Origin: Aureobasidium sp. EXF-3400 | Lineage: Eukaryota; Ascomycota; Dothideomycetes; Dothideales; Saccotheciaceae | Assembly (NCBI GenBank): GCA_024195585.1 | Contig: SWBL01000206.1 | Span: forward strand, 1-64,000 | Length of the DNA: 64,000 nt | Reading direction: 5' to 3' | Shown: piece by piece, positions 42,792 to 53,987 of the stretch | Position numbering within the stretch: position 1 is the stretch's first letter | How the letters are laid out: the number at the start of each line of letters is the position of its first letter | Notes under the pieces: model-generated | Database searches by the model: none | Told to the model about the DNA's origin: nothing | What the model saw: only the letters and a program-made list of their open reading frames with translations | Position numbers and translations under genes: made by a program

Positions 42792-44752
42792 CTAATGACC
42801 TAGCCCTTTGGCTCTTGCCTTTTCAACGTATGTCCAGTATCTTCTCGCACTATTTTCGCGAAGTCGGCGACCGTAAGGGATGACAAGAAACATGGAACTG
42901 TTCAACACGAATGCTATTACCGCTGCCGTGATAAAGGTGTTCTGTGTTCCCATGGCGTCGATCCACGGATTGATGCCGTAGTTGATGGCGAAACTTGAGC
43001 CTTTGTGTTAGCTTGCTGTCTATACGTGTCATACAATGGGTACTTACCTCAAAGTATTCCGGATAAGGATAATGGTTGTGATCAATTCGCCGCTCAAGTC
43101 CCTATATGCACTCGTCGCATACTGAATAGCTGTCGACAAGCAGAGCGTACTGGAGATGGCTAGGCAAGCTTGAGCAAAGACCAGCCCGAACCAATGTACG
43201 CGGTGCTGGGAACCGACTCCCCACAAGATCAGCGCGAATGGCACAAAGACGGCTGAAGCGAGGAAGAGCCACAGAATGTCTTCAGGCTCAGATATACCAC
43301 CTCTTCGACGAGCCAGTCTGATAACAAGCTGTGGACCTGCAAGCGTTACCCAGAGCGAGCCTAGTACCATGCCTACCACGGCCGCAAAGTAAGCAAATCC
43401 TACTGCATCACTGGAAAAGTGATAGTAGCTGTTTGTGTAGGTGACGCTGGCTGTGGCGTTCAAGATGCCGGGATACACTAATCCTTGGAGTCCGTACATG
43501 AACCCGGCCCAGACCACCACTGGGAAGGTGAAGAACTTGAAAGGTGCCCACATGATGTCCAGCATGCGGTTTGGTCGTTTTTTGTCGATGATGCTTAGTT
43601 TCTGCCAGTATGTCTTTCGTGGGTATGCGACTTGTCCTAGTTCTGCAGCTGCTACGTCTATAGAGCGCTGATCTTCAAGTATCTTCTTGTCGCACGAAAA
43701 AGTAGGATCGCTGACTTGAACACCATCCTTGGCAGTGCTCTTCTCGGAAGCAGATAGGCCAGGCTCGCCAGCTACTTCGAGACTAGCCTGCGAGCTGGAC
43801 AATGACGATGTCGTTGTACGCCTGTCATAATTCGTCTCTTCCATGAACAAGAGACAAAATACGAACGCAATACCGATGCCTATAGCACACCACCACTACA
43901 TATCGTCAGCTTTGTGTATCGAAAATACTGCCTGGACAGAATACGAACCAAAGTCCACTCCCAACCCATTCCACTGTTGATGAAAGCACTAAACACTGGA
44001 GCTAGTTTACCAGACGCGCCAAGGGATACACCGTATAGGGCTATATAGAGGGGTCGCTCGTGAGCAAACCACTATAGCTTGTTAGTCATGAGTTCTTCGT
44101 GCGACCATGATGTCAACCACACTTACAATGTCGGTCATGCTTATTTCACAGAGGCTCTCGACTGGTCCTCCGAAGAATCCCTTCCATAATTAGTACAACA
44201 CATCGTATCTTGTCGAAGATGATAGAAATACCTGGATGATTCTGATTGCCAGATAGGTCCCAGAAGATCGACACATTGGTGCAACTGCCATGACTACAAC
44301 CGAAGCGGCTGATGAGATTAGGTATACTGGTCGCTTGCCATACTGTAGCGCAATTGCTTGCCAAAAGATCGTCGACCATCCGTATAAAAGAAACATGACA
44401 CCGGTGCCTCTATTAATGGTTGTGATGGAGATGCCAGTAGAAGTCGAGATGGGCTTTGCCACGGAGTAAACTGCTGCGCTGGGGAACACTAAAGCGACGG
44501 TGTAGACGACCATACAGGCGGTGTGCAACAACTTTCGCTTTTTTGTCCAGTTGAGAGGATCCTCTGGATCGTCTACCACACAAGTAAGTCGTTGTTCAAA
44601 GGAAGTCATGGAGTAGTCTGCTGACCAGAAGGTGTTGGCACAAGGACGATATCGCCATGGCCCTCGGAGTGCTTGACGTTGAGTTCTCCATTGGCATCGA
44701 TCAGCCTGACCGTGCCAGGGGCAACCTCCTCGCCGTGAATATTGTTGGACAT
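42792..44752 (-). CDS. MFS transporter, DHA1 type (drug/polyamine:H+ antiporter family), 564 aa
   Basis: Proton-coupled exporter or importer with 12 predicted spans in the plasma membrane; substrate unknown. Six exons: 44626-44752, 44232-44572, 44127-44180, 43949-44071, 43048-43895 and 42792-42993, total 1695 bases with all phases consistent. The amino end MSNNIHGEEVAPGTVRLIDA leads to the DHA1 hallmark DDPEDPLNW before span 1. Other landmarks are the span-2 region GVMFLLYGWSTIF, QYGKRPVYLIS (motif A), the helix-4 block GFFGGPVESLCEISMTDI, and a 90-residue Ser/Glu/Lys-rich central loop. The C-terminal end is the classic Arg-rich stretch after the last span (GRRLRENSARRYWTYVEKA). The middle exons are only 54 and 123 bases. 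Divergent from the amidase gene. Confidence 0.87.
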
Positions 44753-45402
44753 CTCGATGGACAAGACTCAAACAATGTTTGGAAGAAGACCAGATTGGAG
44801 AGGATAGACGATCCTTTCATACCTTACGCTTTGGAACAAACGAACGACCTACCTGCATGAATGCCTATCTTGTCTCGATGTAAGCATCCTAGCTCTCGGA
44901 GCAAGATAGGCCTACTCGGAGTACTCAAGATATGCAATTGCCAAGAGATATGGACACAACGGGCATCTGATAGCATCTGTTTGCATACAGTCTTACTGAC
45001 TGGCCATGAGCGACGCAGGATGAAGTCCTCCCTCAATCACAAGAAGTCGAACGCCGACGCCAAGATCCGGGCCCACTCATTCTCCAACCTCCCCTCTCTT
45101 CTCTCATTCGATCTGCGGTCTTATCTCCTCGCTATCAACTGGTACTTTCCACTAGAGTTGGCCGTGCGAAGGCCTATCATGAGACGGTTATCTGACATGT
45201 AAGCCTCGGGAGTCGAGTGGAGTAGGCTCTGTCGGCCAAGCCGACCGCATACACTTGCCTAATATGGACATCCAGCCGGTTAGTGCAGGACTGGTGGTCA
45301 GTTATCTTTCCCACTCTTCTCTCTTTCGTCTCCTTTTCTAGCATCCTGGAAAGATATCTACCTAGCTCTTTACCATATAACCGACCCAAAACATAACACA
45401 AG
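44753..45402. promoter_or_regulatory. Divergent promoter, MFS transporter / amidase, rich in GATA sites
   Basis: These 650 bases contain eight matches to the GATA-factor site HGATAR: + strand at 44904-44909 and 44968-44973; - strand at 44865-44870, 45121-45126, 45132-45137, 45174-45179, 45188-45193 and 45302-45307. About two would be expected by chance for random sequence. Two of them sit in a 10-base perfect inverted repeat (44863-44872 with 44902-44911). In fungi, such sites recruit AreA/NIT2-type nitrogen regulators. An amidase beside a transporter fits nitrogen-source control. Regulation is inferred, not shown. Confidence 0.55.
44863..44911. repeat. 10-base inverted repeat with paired GATA sites
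   Basis: Arms 44863-44872 (GCCTATCTTG) and 44902-44911 (CAAGATAGGC) are perfect reverse complements separated by 29 bases. Each arm contains one AGATAG site in opposite orientation. Confidence 0.6.
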
Positions 45403-47120
45403 ATGCCTGCAGCAAAGGACTGGGAAAGAAAGGCTCAAGTCTGCCGTGATATTCTCGAGAACTCAATCCCAAAGCAATGGCTCCTTCCTGCAGATAAGCT
45501 TCCAACGAAGCAGCAGCATAATGTCACCAACGTTCCTTATACATGTGGCATTCTCTCCACTGAGGAGCTTGACATGACTGAACAGACTGCCGCTGGACTT
45601 CTGAGCAAATACCAGTCTGGTGTATGGAAGGTTGAGGAAGTTACCATTGCATTCCTCAAGCGAGCCACAATTGGCCAACAGCTTGTAAGTTCACTAGTTG
45701 TCTTAGTACTGCAGACCGTGATCTAACAACACACAGCTCAACTTCGCTACTGAGTTTCTCACAGACGAAGCATTGGCAACAGCAAAAGCTCTCGATAAGC
45801 ATTTCGAGACCACAGGCAAACTTATCGGCCCGCTTCATGGCGTTCCCATCAGTGTCAAAGAACATGTTTCATACGGAGGCAAGATCACGAACGCCGGGTT
45901 TGTGAGTCAGATCGACAATATAGCCAAGGAAGACGCACTTCTTGTTCAACTACTCAAGAAGGCAGGTGCAGTCATCACAGTACGAACCAATCAGCCGCAA
46001 TCTTTGATGCACCTGGACTGTGAGAACAACATCACCGGAACAACGCTAAATCCTTACCATCTCAAATTGTCCCCTGGTGGGTCGTCTGGTGGAGAAGGAG
46101 CGTCGATGGGCTTCAAGTGCGCTGTTCTCGGTGTTGGCACAGACATCGGCGGTAGTATTCGTGCACCTGCTGCTTTCAACAACTCTTACGGACTCCGCCC
46201 CACCACTCTTCGCAATCCTTATATGGGTCTCCATGGCGTACTCGGCGGCCAAGAGAGTATCAAAGGTGTAATCGGTCCTCTTGGTCAGAGCATCGATGAT
46301 CTCTGGCTGTTCCAGAAGACGTTGATTGATCAAAATCCTCATGAGATCGACACAACTTTGATTCCTTTGCCATGGAGAGGAGAGCTGGATCTTCCCAAAG
46401 ACATCACCGTCGGCATCATGATGACTGACGGAGTAGTCAAACCTCATCCTCCTATCATCCGCGCACTTGAGGCCGCCAAGTCGAAGCTTCAAGCTGCCGG
46501 CGTCAAAGTTGTCGATTGGGAAAATTACAAGCACGACCACGCTTGGGACATAGTATCAGCTCTCTACTTCCCTGACGGCGGCAAACGTGTTGAAGATGCT
46601 CTCGCAGCGTCTGGCGAGCCTATGCTGCCACTCACCCGCCACGCCTTGGACTACTCTAAAGCTATCTCCATCTCGGAGAACTGGGAGCTCAACGTGATGC
46701 GCGAGAACTACAGGCGTGAGTATAATGCTTTGATGAAGGAGAGAGGTGTAGATGTCATCTTGTGTCCTGCATACGTAGGTGCGGGTGTAAAGCAACACGG
46801 TGCAAAGTACTGGGGCTACACGAGTTTGTGGAATATCCTCGACCAACCAGCCGTGGTGTTCCCGACAGGTATGGCTGTCGACAAGAACGTAGACGTGGTG
46901 GGGGAAGCATACACACCATTGAGTGCGAAGGACAAGGAGGAGTACGAAGCTTGTAAGTTTGAACCACTTCTTACACCAGATGCGGATACTAACATGTGTC
47001 TTAGACGATCCCGAGCTATTCGATGGTGTTCCAATCACTCTTCAGCTTGCGGGCAAGCACTATTATGATGAGGATGTCTTGAGAGCAGCGAAGTTGATTG
47101 AGAGCGTTATCAGAGCTTAA
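45403..47120 (+). CDS. Amidase-signature enzyme (fungal amidase family), 537 aa, three exons
   Basis: Hydrolyses an amide to acid plus ammonia using the Ser-cisSer-Lys triad; the substrate is unknown (acetamidase-, FAAH- or general amidase-like). Exons 45403-45684, 45737-46952 and 47005-47120 give 537 aa, typical of the fungal enzymes. The triad is intact: Lys135 in GVPISVKEHV, the cis-Ser in the signature SPGGSSGGEGASMG (residues 206-219), and nucleophile Ser234 in GTDIGGSIRAPA. The carboxy end has the usual FDGVPITLQLAGKHYYDEDV block. No signal peptide or membrane anchor, so probably cytosolic. It shares a GATA-rich divergent promoter with the MFS transporter, suggesting use of an external amide as a nitrogen source. 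Confidence 0.92.
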
Positions 47121-47664
47121 ATTTGTCGTCGGTCACATATGTCTGGAACATACCCGATTTGCTCTTCTATATATGTTCATAGTTGTCAAGCGAGCAGTTC
47201 TCTGAAGACGTTTTCCGGTAATCTCCTGCTTGAAGTCGTGCTTAAACACCGTCTTTGTACAATCGTCCCTTCCTACCTACAACTTTTTCGAGTATCTTCC
47301 GCCATTACGGCTGGGAAGTGAAGAATAAGCACAGGGGTTCGGCACGCTATCAGAGCCATCGAAAATTGTAAGCGGTCAAAAGACCGAGTCGTTGATGACA
47401 TTATAGTCATCGTGAAGCGGCAGCACATATGTAAGAAGAGGATTAGGAAAAGGATTTTGGAACAAACTAAGTTCATATTCGAACATATAACACGCCTCTT
47501 CGGAGCCACAAAAAGGCATTGGCGGCGACTGAAAGCGCTTTGAGGAATAAAATTTATGGGTATACAAAGCGTCAGACCATCTAGATAACATTCTGCCTGA
47601 TCTAGCTGGAGGGAGAAGTATAATTCATGTACAGAATATTATTCTAACATGCGCACCGCAGTGT
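47121..47664. other. Convergent intergenic region
   Basis: Lies between the 3' ends of the amidase and the secreted protein gene. AT-rich; no supported gene. Confidence 0.45.
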
Positions 47665-48489
47665 TCATCCGATAACGTCGGCGAGCGGAGGGACGACGGG
47701 AATGGTGACGTTCTGGATCTTCCAAATCTTGCCATTGTCGTTGGTGACAGGATTTGTGTTGGTCGCGTTGTTCGACTGGTAAATGGTGCTGCCGAATGCC
47801 TTATCGGCCCCTGAAAGTTTGATGGTGATGTCCTTCCAGTATTGTACATCGGTTGGAGGCGTACATGACTGGCACTCGACTGCAGTATTGACCATTGTCA
47901 TGGTCGGTGATGTCTTGCTATACTCGGCGTAAAGCGCTCCTGTGCGTGCATTGCGAGCAGTCTGGTACCACAGTCCGGTTTCCTGATCGATCAGGGTGTA
48001 GTTGAAAGTGATTCCGTCTGCAGGAGTTGCGGCTAGCATACGCTCTTCGCCAACATACTGATTCCATTTGCCTAGTTTGGTGTCCCATCCGTAGACTTCT
48101 GATGAGATACACCTAATAAAATTGGTCAGCTTTGCCCGGCTCTAGGATGTTCGATTGACATACCATAATGAGTCTGCATTTGCTCCCTTGCATTCGCTCT
48201 CGCCATGGCTGTAGGAACCAACAATGCCCTGAACCAAATCCCCATTCTCGGTCTCGTTGTTGATCCCGATCCAGTTGTAAAGGCCTCCGACTTGATTCTT
48301 GGGCATGCGCCCAGGGTAGATTGTAGCAACAACGCTCGTGATCTCGATGCCATCGGCAGTAGGACCAAGGCCTATCAGAGGCCCCCAGGTAATTTCATCC
48401 TGGTCAATACGCTTGGAAAGCAAGCCCCTGGGAGCAGCAGTCGCCAGCGACAAAAGCGATGAAAAAACGATCAAATTTTTGTATTGCAT
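47665..48489 (-). CDS. Secreted protein with signal peptide, 257 aa
   Basis: Exons 48164-48489 and 47665-48112 join in phase through a 51-base intron. The amino end is a clear signal peptide with a hydrophobic core (MQYKNLIVFSSLLSLATA), then a likely Lys-Arg propeptide site (LSKR near residue 27). The mature part is Trp/Tyr/Gly/Asn-rich: LYNWIGINNE, LVQGIVGSYSHGESECKG, WCISSEVYGWDTKLGKW. Potential N-glycosylation sites (NET, NYT, NAT, NVT) are present. The layout is reminiscent of fungal extracellular proteins with a concanavalin-A-like/eqolisin-related fold, but I cannot find both catalytic residues of that peptidase family, so no activity is assigned. Likely an extracellular or wall protein. 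Confidence 0.72.
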
Positions 48490-49356
48490 TGTGAAAGGAA
48501 TGTGATGGACCGGTCCAAAAGAGTGTGTGTGAGGTATGGAAAGAGCGACCAGGCTGACCGAAAACTACAGTTGCACAAGCCAAGGGCTTTTAAGAAGAGA
48601 AGAAAGTAGGCTGTGTCAAGTCATGACAGGAACGTGCTACACATCATTACAGTCAGGCATGCGTCAACACTCGAAAATTTGTTAGCCAAGGTGTTTCTCG
48701 AATGTTTGAGGTTGAGAGTGACAACAGCCCAAGCGCAGAATCTCCAGGTATGATCGACAGAGGGCTGCGCCGACACTTCTCTGTATGAACGATGCCGCGT
48801 GTCAACCAATCTAACCCTTGCCAGATCTACTGCGGTATATCTTTTCGTCATACTAGCTTGGGAATCTTGCTTTGTCAAAGTTGTTGAACTGAGTCAAGAG
48901 AGTCGTGTTGAAACGTGACAGAAAGACCAGCTTGGCCGCCGAGTCAAACACGCGATTGATGTAGAGCATCGTGAGTTTGAACAGCCACAACCTCAGGCCA
49001 CCTTGAGCGGGACTTGAGCCCTTTATGTAAGACAGCAGCAGGCTCTGCTTCAGGCGGGAATCTGGTATGGCTAGGCATGTTTTGTTGTGGTGTCTACTCG
49101 TAGCGAAATTGGTCGCGTTTGGAGGACGGGCGGGAGAAGCAAATCCGAGCGCGGAACCCACACGTGCTGCTCTTCATGACGCACGCACACTCACGCTCAC
49201 CTCGACAACCACTCTGCCCTTCCTTGCGCCAACACACTTGGAAAGTCACTGCTGCAGAGACGAGTCGCAAAATTCTGTGATCATACTTGTAGACGACCGC
49301 CTCGCATTACTAGACTGAAGTCCCCCCTGCTTTGTCTCAATTCTCGGATCACTCTT
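48490..49356. other. Intergenic region, no gene seen
   Basis: 867 bases between two - strand genes. It contains the secreted-protein promoter. Short frames (for example 48621-48878) look random. Confidence 0.45.
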
Positions 49357-50701
49357 TCATGCCTCGACCATGTCCCTGATCTTTTGGCCATAGTACATCG
49401 TCTCAGCACCTCCCGCCAAAGCTCTCTGCAGTTGAGGGAATGGCAGATGCTTCAAGAACCAAGGCTCCTTGATTTTCTGAAGTTGCAGGCCTGCCTCTGC
49501 ATCACTAATCTCTTTCTTGGCTTCAATACCCACCACTGAGCGAGGGAAGTCCGGGACCGTGGCAGCAGGTCTTCCGATGCCAATCATGTCGCAGCCCTTC
49601 GATAACAGTGCTGAGTTCATGGCAGCTCGCGTGCGGAACCCGCCTGTGAGCATGAGCTGAAGCGTAGGATGTCTTTCGCGAACCGCAAGGGCGAAGTCAA
49701 GGAAAAAGGCCTCTCGTTTTTGTGTGCGTTCTGACTTGGCTGGAACCTCGTCACCTCCAATCATCTGTATATGTCAGTTCCGTCTTGGAAACGGGATGGT
49801 TAAGAGTACTTACTCTGGGATTCTCATACGACCCTCCACTGATCTCGAGGAAATCGACGCCTTCGGCGACGAGCACATCAACCTGTCTCAACACTGCATC
49901 GAATCCAGCGTCGTGCTGTTGATCCGACGAGTTCATCTTAACACTGACGCTGAATCTTGCTCCTACGACTTCTCGGATGGCTTTGATTATCTCTACGATG
50001 ATCTCAGCTCTCTTCTCGGGTGTGCCTCCATAGGCGTCGGTCCTAGTGTTTGACTTGGGCGATAAAAAGTCGCTGAGCAGGTACCCATGTGCCGCATGAA
50101 TGGCGACACCGTCGAAGCCGGTCTCCTGAGCGAACTTGGCAGCATCCACGAATTGGTTGATGACTGTCTGGATCTGTGCGACGGACATCTCAGCCGGAGT
50201 GCCGAACAACAACTTTACTATCGTCTTAACGACAATGCTTTCACCAAAGTTGATGGGTACAGCGCTGGGGGCGACGTTCTTCTCCAAGAAACCGCGAGAT
50301 CCTGCACCAGCTGGTGATTGACGTCCTGGGTGGTTGATCTGCATGAGGGCGAGTGCTCCTTGAGCTTTGATGCCGCTGGCAATGTTATTCCACTTCTCGA
50401 TCTCTGCAGAGGATTTGTGTTGAATGGCAGTATCTTGCGGCGAGCCCATGTACTTCTCATCGACCATTACGTTGCCTGGGTTTCGTTGAGTCTTGATTCT
50501 GCATCGACGCTGAAGTTGCTTACCAGTCATGATCGCGCCCCATCCACCTTGACCCCATTTCTCATATACTTTTACCAGCTCTGAACTGGCTTGACCATTC
50601 TTCGCAAGCTGCTCAGCCATGGCTGCTTTCACTAGCCTGTTTGGCAAGACGAGCCCTGATGGCAAAGTCAATGATGTTGCCACTTCTCCGATCTGATTCA
50701 T
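49357..50701 (-). CDS. NADH:flavin oxidoreductase, old-yellow-enzyme family, 415 aa
   Basis: FMN-dependent ene-reductase/oxidoreductase of the NADH oxidase/NemA-like branch; substrate unknown. Exons 50524-50701, 49814-50475 and 49357-49764 splice to 415 aa. Barrel landmarks are LPNRLVKAAM, the MQINHPGRQSP strand, the paired-His active-site block GVAIHAAHGYLLSDFLSP, YGGTPEKRAEIIVEII, and the FMN-phosphate end MLTGGFRTRAAMNSAL with GCDMIGIGRP. The first intron (48 bases) must be removed to restore the motif TGNVMVDEK; it is in frame and without a stop, so a simple translation reads through it. The second intron is 49 bases. The ATG at 50701 is used; an upstream in-frame ATG would only add poorly conserved residues. 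Confidence 0.88.
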
Positions 50702-51476
50702 TGTGACTGCAGAAATGTGGTCGATAGATGTGTGCAAAGATTTTGTTTGCAATACTGAATCCATGGGACTCCTTATACCATTGCTCGCTCTATGTGCAAA
50801 TGAATGTTGACAAACCATGTTCTAGAAGCCTCGCAAGAGTTACGCTTTTGAGCCTAGCGCGTCTCATCTGCTCTGATGTTGACCTGCACCCGGACGAACT
50901 ATTGTCCCGGTCGTGCTCCAAGGGTTTGTGAATCCACAGCAGGTCTACCCCTTACAGTGTGTGGGAAGCGGTATGTAACTATGTTCTGGATAGTATGCTC
51001 AATAGCTGTCACTGCTTGAATTGAGGTAGTGGAATAAAGTCTGGGCTGGTATGTTGTGCTTAGCTGAACGGAGACTATTGCTTGAGCTTCCATAAGCTAA
51101 CATACAACTCAGATACGTTCGACCACTTTTCAGCATGCTCTGTAAGCCTCATAGCATGAATGCCTAACACTTTCTGTGGATTTCAGTTCAATTTGACAAG
51201 TCGCTTCCGGCAGTAGAAACCAACAAACAGCCAGGGTGACCGCACGTGTGTATGCGAATCTCTGCTAGAGTCAGCCAGTTTTGGATCTACATCTGCAATT
51301 CATGTTCATCGTCAACCATATGGTAAGATTGAACTTGATTAACGAACATACATTCCTAGCTGGTAGAAGCGAGAGTTCCCATCAGAGCTCGAGGGCATAA
51401 TTAAGTATTCCTTCATTAATCGTTCTACAACCCGGATCTGCTCGAAAGCTGTACTCCTAAGAAGCACTTTCCCACT
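50702..51476. other. Intergenic region, no gene seen
   Basis: 775 bases between two - strand genes. No supported coding frame and no clear TATA box. Confidence 0.45.
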
Positions 51477-52347
51477 TTACCAGGGAATATCTTTGCCGTC
51501 ATAGTCCCACATCATCTCGTCCGTCTTGGGCACCTTGATGTTAAGGAATCTTCCATTGTGTTCCTTGCCGGTCTCCAAGATGAGCTTCTTGACCGCAGTA
51601 ACACCCTGCTCAAGGCTAAGATCTGCATGCTCAGTACCCATATCTGTTTTAAGCCACTATAGGTTGTCGTCAGTCTGAATTTTTCGCATTCGTATCTTTG
51701 AGATGCTTACTCCAGGAGAAATGGCTACAATAGTGAAACCGGCATCTGCATACTGGTGTGCCCATCTCACGGTGAGCATGTTCAATGTAGTCTTGGAAAT
51801 GATGTATGCATCGCTGGGCATTGATCCAACATGAGGAGCATAGGCGAAGGAGCCGAGTCCCGAAGATCTTACCATCCTTTATTAGCTTTCAAATCGAATT
51901 TAGTTGATGCTGATTTACATACACGTTGATGATCTTCTTCTGCGAGCCTTGCTCGAGCAAGGGGAAGAAGGCAGCAGTCACCCTCTGTACGCCAACCACA
52001 TTGACATCGAGGATCTGAGTCAGTTGATCAAGCTCCATATCCTTGATCGTGCCATTGGTCTGACCACTGATGCCGGCATTGTTAACGAGAACGTCAAGCG
52101 ATTGACCGTTCAGCTTGGCCTTCACAGTTTCAACAGCCTTTTGGACGCTGGCGGTGTTGTCGACAGAGGCAGAGACAGGATAAAGGCGATCGGCATATTT
52201 CTGCTCAAGTTGTTTGATACCATCAGACTCGATGTTGCGAGCGACTGCGAAGACCTTGGAGACTTGGGAGGCTGGTAGTTCAAGCAATTGTTTAGTAAGT
52301 TCGAGTCCGATGCCTCGGGAAGCGCCAGTGATGAGGTAAGTTGCCAT
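51477..52347 (-). CDS. Short-chain dehydrogenase/reductase, 253 aa, three exons
   Basis: NAD(P)-dependent Rossmann-fold oxidoreductase of the classical SDR type. Exons 51923-52347, 51711-51867 and 51477-51656 total 762 bases in phase. The cofactor motif is TGASRGIG (residues 7-14), the structural motif is NNAG, and the active-site motif is YxxxK (YIISK) preceded by a conserved serine-rich strand across the first intron (NVSSGLGSFAY). The post-catalytic stretch is SPGWLKTDMGTEHADLS, with an acidic/polar tail typical of fungal single-domain SDRs (C-factor-like). Length is normal. Substrate unknown. It lies beside the old-yellow-enzyme-like oxidoreductase in the same orientation, 775 bases apart, consistent with but not proving joint action. 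Confidence 0.9.
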
Positions 52348-52449
52348 TGTGTTTGTCAGACGAGATCAGATCGTTGGATTGGAGTAGAAGCTGGTAGAGT
52401 CAATATATCTTGAGATGAATCTCTGTCCGGTTCGTCTTTCTCACAGCTT

Positions 52450-52455
52450 CTTATA
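52450..52455 (-). promoter_or_regulatory. Possible TATA element of the SDR gene (TATAAG)
   Basis: TATAAG on the - strand, about 103 bases before the SDR ATG at 52347. Confidence 0.4.
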
Positions 52456-53118
52456 CCCCTCTTGGTCGATGGTCGACGGACATAGGCTGTAAGCACGTTC
52501 GGCGGAAGGAACGTGAGATTCCTCCGTACCCGGTTATGATTTATCATCCTTCTACATGTTGTTGGTAATCCAGCATCGCTTGGTCATGCGATTCTTGCAG
52601 CTCATAAACGAGAGTTGAGAACATGGATTGTCCCTGATGGAGAGTGTGACCTTGAAGTAACATTCAAAAAAGCATCGACTGGGAGGTTGACGATCATCCC
52701 GCGAAACTTTAGCCGAAGCTCGTGCGTCAGGCACAAGGTTTTGGCGGGCCGGGCTCACAAGGCTTCACCCACTTTCATTTTCTGAGACACCAGGCTGACT
52801 GATAGATACAGGAAACAACCATAAGGCTATACAACCATCCTTTTCGTGCCAGGTTAACATCTCATGGACTCAGAGTCACACCCCACACTTGATAAGGAAC
52901 ACCGGTATCTGAACCTAAAGTGCTGATGGCATCTAGCAGTCAAAGCTTCTCCCAGAATCCTTCTTGAACACAACACGGGGCCAAGACGGGAAACTGCATC
53001 TGTTAGCCTTTGATGAATTCATGCGGCCTACAATAGAGCGTCATATCAACAAATGAGGTTTATTTTAAGAGGTAGGCAGGACCTGGCGCCGAAGATCATC
53101 ACGGCCGAGTTATCGAGT

Positions 53119-53125
53119 TATAAAG
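53119..53125 (+). promoter_or_regulatory. TATA box (TATAAAG) of the secreted-protein gene
   Basis: TATAAAG lies 65 bases before the ATG at 53184, followed by a C-rich leader with AACC before the start. Confidence 0.55.
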
Positions 53126-53183
53126 AGTGGTCTTTGTAGGTTTTTCGCTGCTTTCCTCCTACTCATTCATCAAACCACAAACC

Positions 53184-53987
53184 ATGAAGACTTTTACTCT
53201 GGCTGGGCTATTGGCCTCTCCTCTCGCAGTTATGGCAGCGCCTGCCTGGACCATGTACGCCTTCAACGAGAGCGTACCTGAAATCCATGGCAAACCGATC
53301 AATGCCGACAGTGGCTACTTCTGGATCAACAAGGACGCTGCAGCCGTCTGCCCCGATTACGATCCCGAATGCCCAGCGACCGACAAGACAATCATTTCTG
53401 GTCCCGTCTATGGAAATGGTGATGCTGCTGCGAACTCATACTGGTTCATGGGCATCCTTCAGGATGGAGGTCAACAGATGGCCACTGCAGGTCTCGACAA
53501 CAGTTTCGGTGGTCTTCCGCTCAAGTACGTCGCTGTGGGTGCCAGAGATATCGGTGTTGGTGTCTGGGACACCGCTCGTAACTCGCCCACCCCTATCGGT
53601 CTCGACAACAGCACTGTCAGCGATCTTGGTGCTCCTACTCTTCGCCCAGAAGGTGCTTCCCGCCCATACACATGGATGGCTTGCCCTTATCCCAACCCCT
53701 ACCCTTACCCCGCCTCCCTCCAGGAGGTCGATCTCAGCAAGCCAATGACCATCCACGACATTGCTACCGAGAGCGTAGACGAATACCCCTACTGCGTTCG
53801 CCTTGAGATCACACTCAAGCCCACCACTCTGGCTGCACCTCAATACTATTACTGCAAGGGTTGCCAATGGAGATGCGACAACATCTACGGCGATAGCGTC
53901 TGTGACTACAGCAAGAAGCCTGCTTGCCTTGAGCCTTACTGCGGTGCCTACACCAATGCAACCAAGGGTGACAGAGTTACTGGTTAA
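53184..53987 (+). CDS. Secreted cysteine-containing protein, 267 aa
   Basis: A single-exon protein with a signal peptide MKTFTLAGLLASPLAVMAAP. The mature part begins at about AWTMYAFNESVP. A cysteine pair lies early (VCPDYDPECP), and eight more are clustered in the carboxy tail (YYYCKGCQWRCDN, then three more pairs ending LEPYCG), implying disulfides. It also contains a Pro/Tyr run (CPYPNPYPYPA). I do not recognise the domain; it could be a wall-associated or effector-type protein, but nothing in it indicates toxicity. The ATG at 53184 is used because upstream residues would hide the signal peptide. Codon use is C-rich, suggesting good expression. Confidence 0.78.
   Translation: MKTFTLAGLLASPLAVMAAPAWTMYAFNESVPEIHGKPINADSGYFWINKDAAAVCPDYDPECPATDKTIISGPVYGNGDAAANSYWFMGILQDGGQQMATAGLDNSFGGLPLKYVAVGARDIGVGVWDTARNSPTPIGLDNSTVSDLGAPTLRPEGASRPYTWMACPYPNPYPYPASLQEVDLSKPMTIHDIATESVDEYPYCVRLEITLKPTTLAAPQYYYCKGCQWRCDNIYGDSVCDYSKKPACLEPYCGAYTNATKGDRVTG

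Larger units (their letters stand above)
52348..53183. other. Divergent promoter region, SDR / secreted protein
   Basis: 836 bases with no gene seen. TATA-type elements occur near both ends, 52450-52455 for the SDR and 53119-53125 for the secreted protein. Confidence 0.5.

Noticed and set aside
44146..44771. Unspliced frames at the MFS amino end starting at 44771
   Set aside because: They do not contain the DHA1 hallmark in the correct frame; the spliced start at 44752 does.
47665..48489. Calling the secreted protein an eqolisin (glutamic peptidase)
   Set aside because: The WIGIN-type strand is suggestive, but the catalytic Gln and Glu cannot both be placed with confidence.
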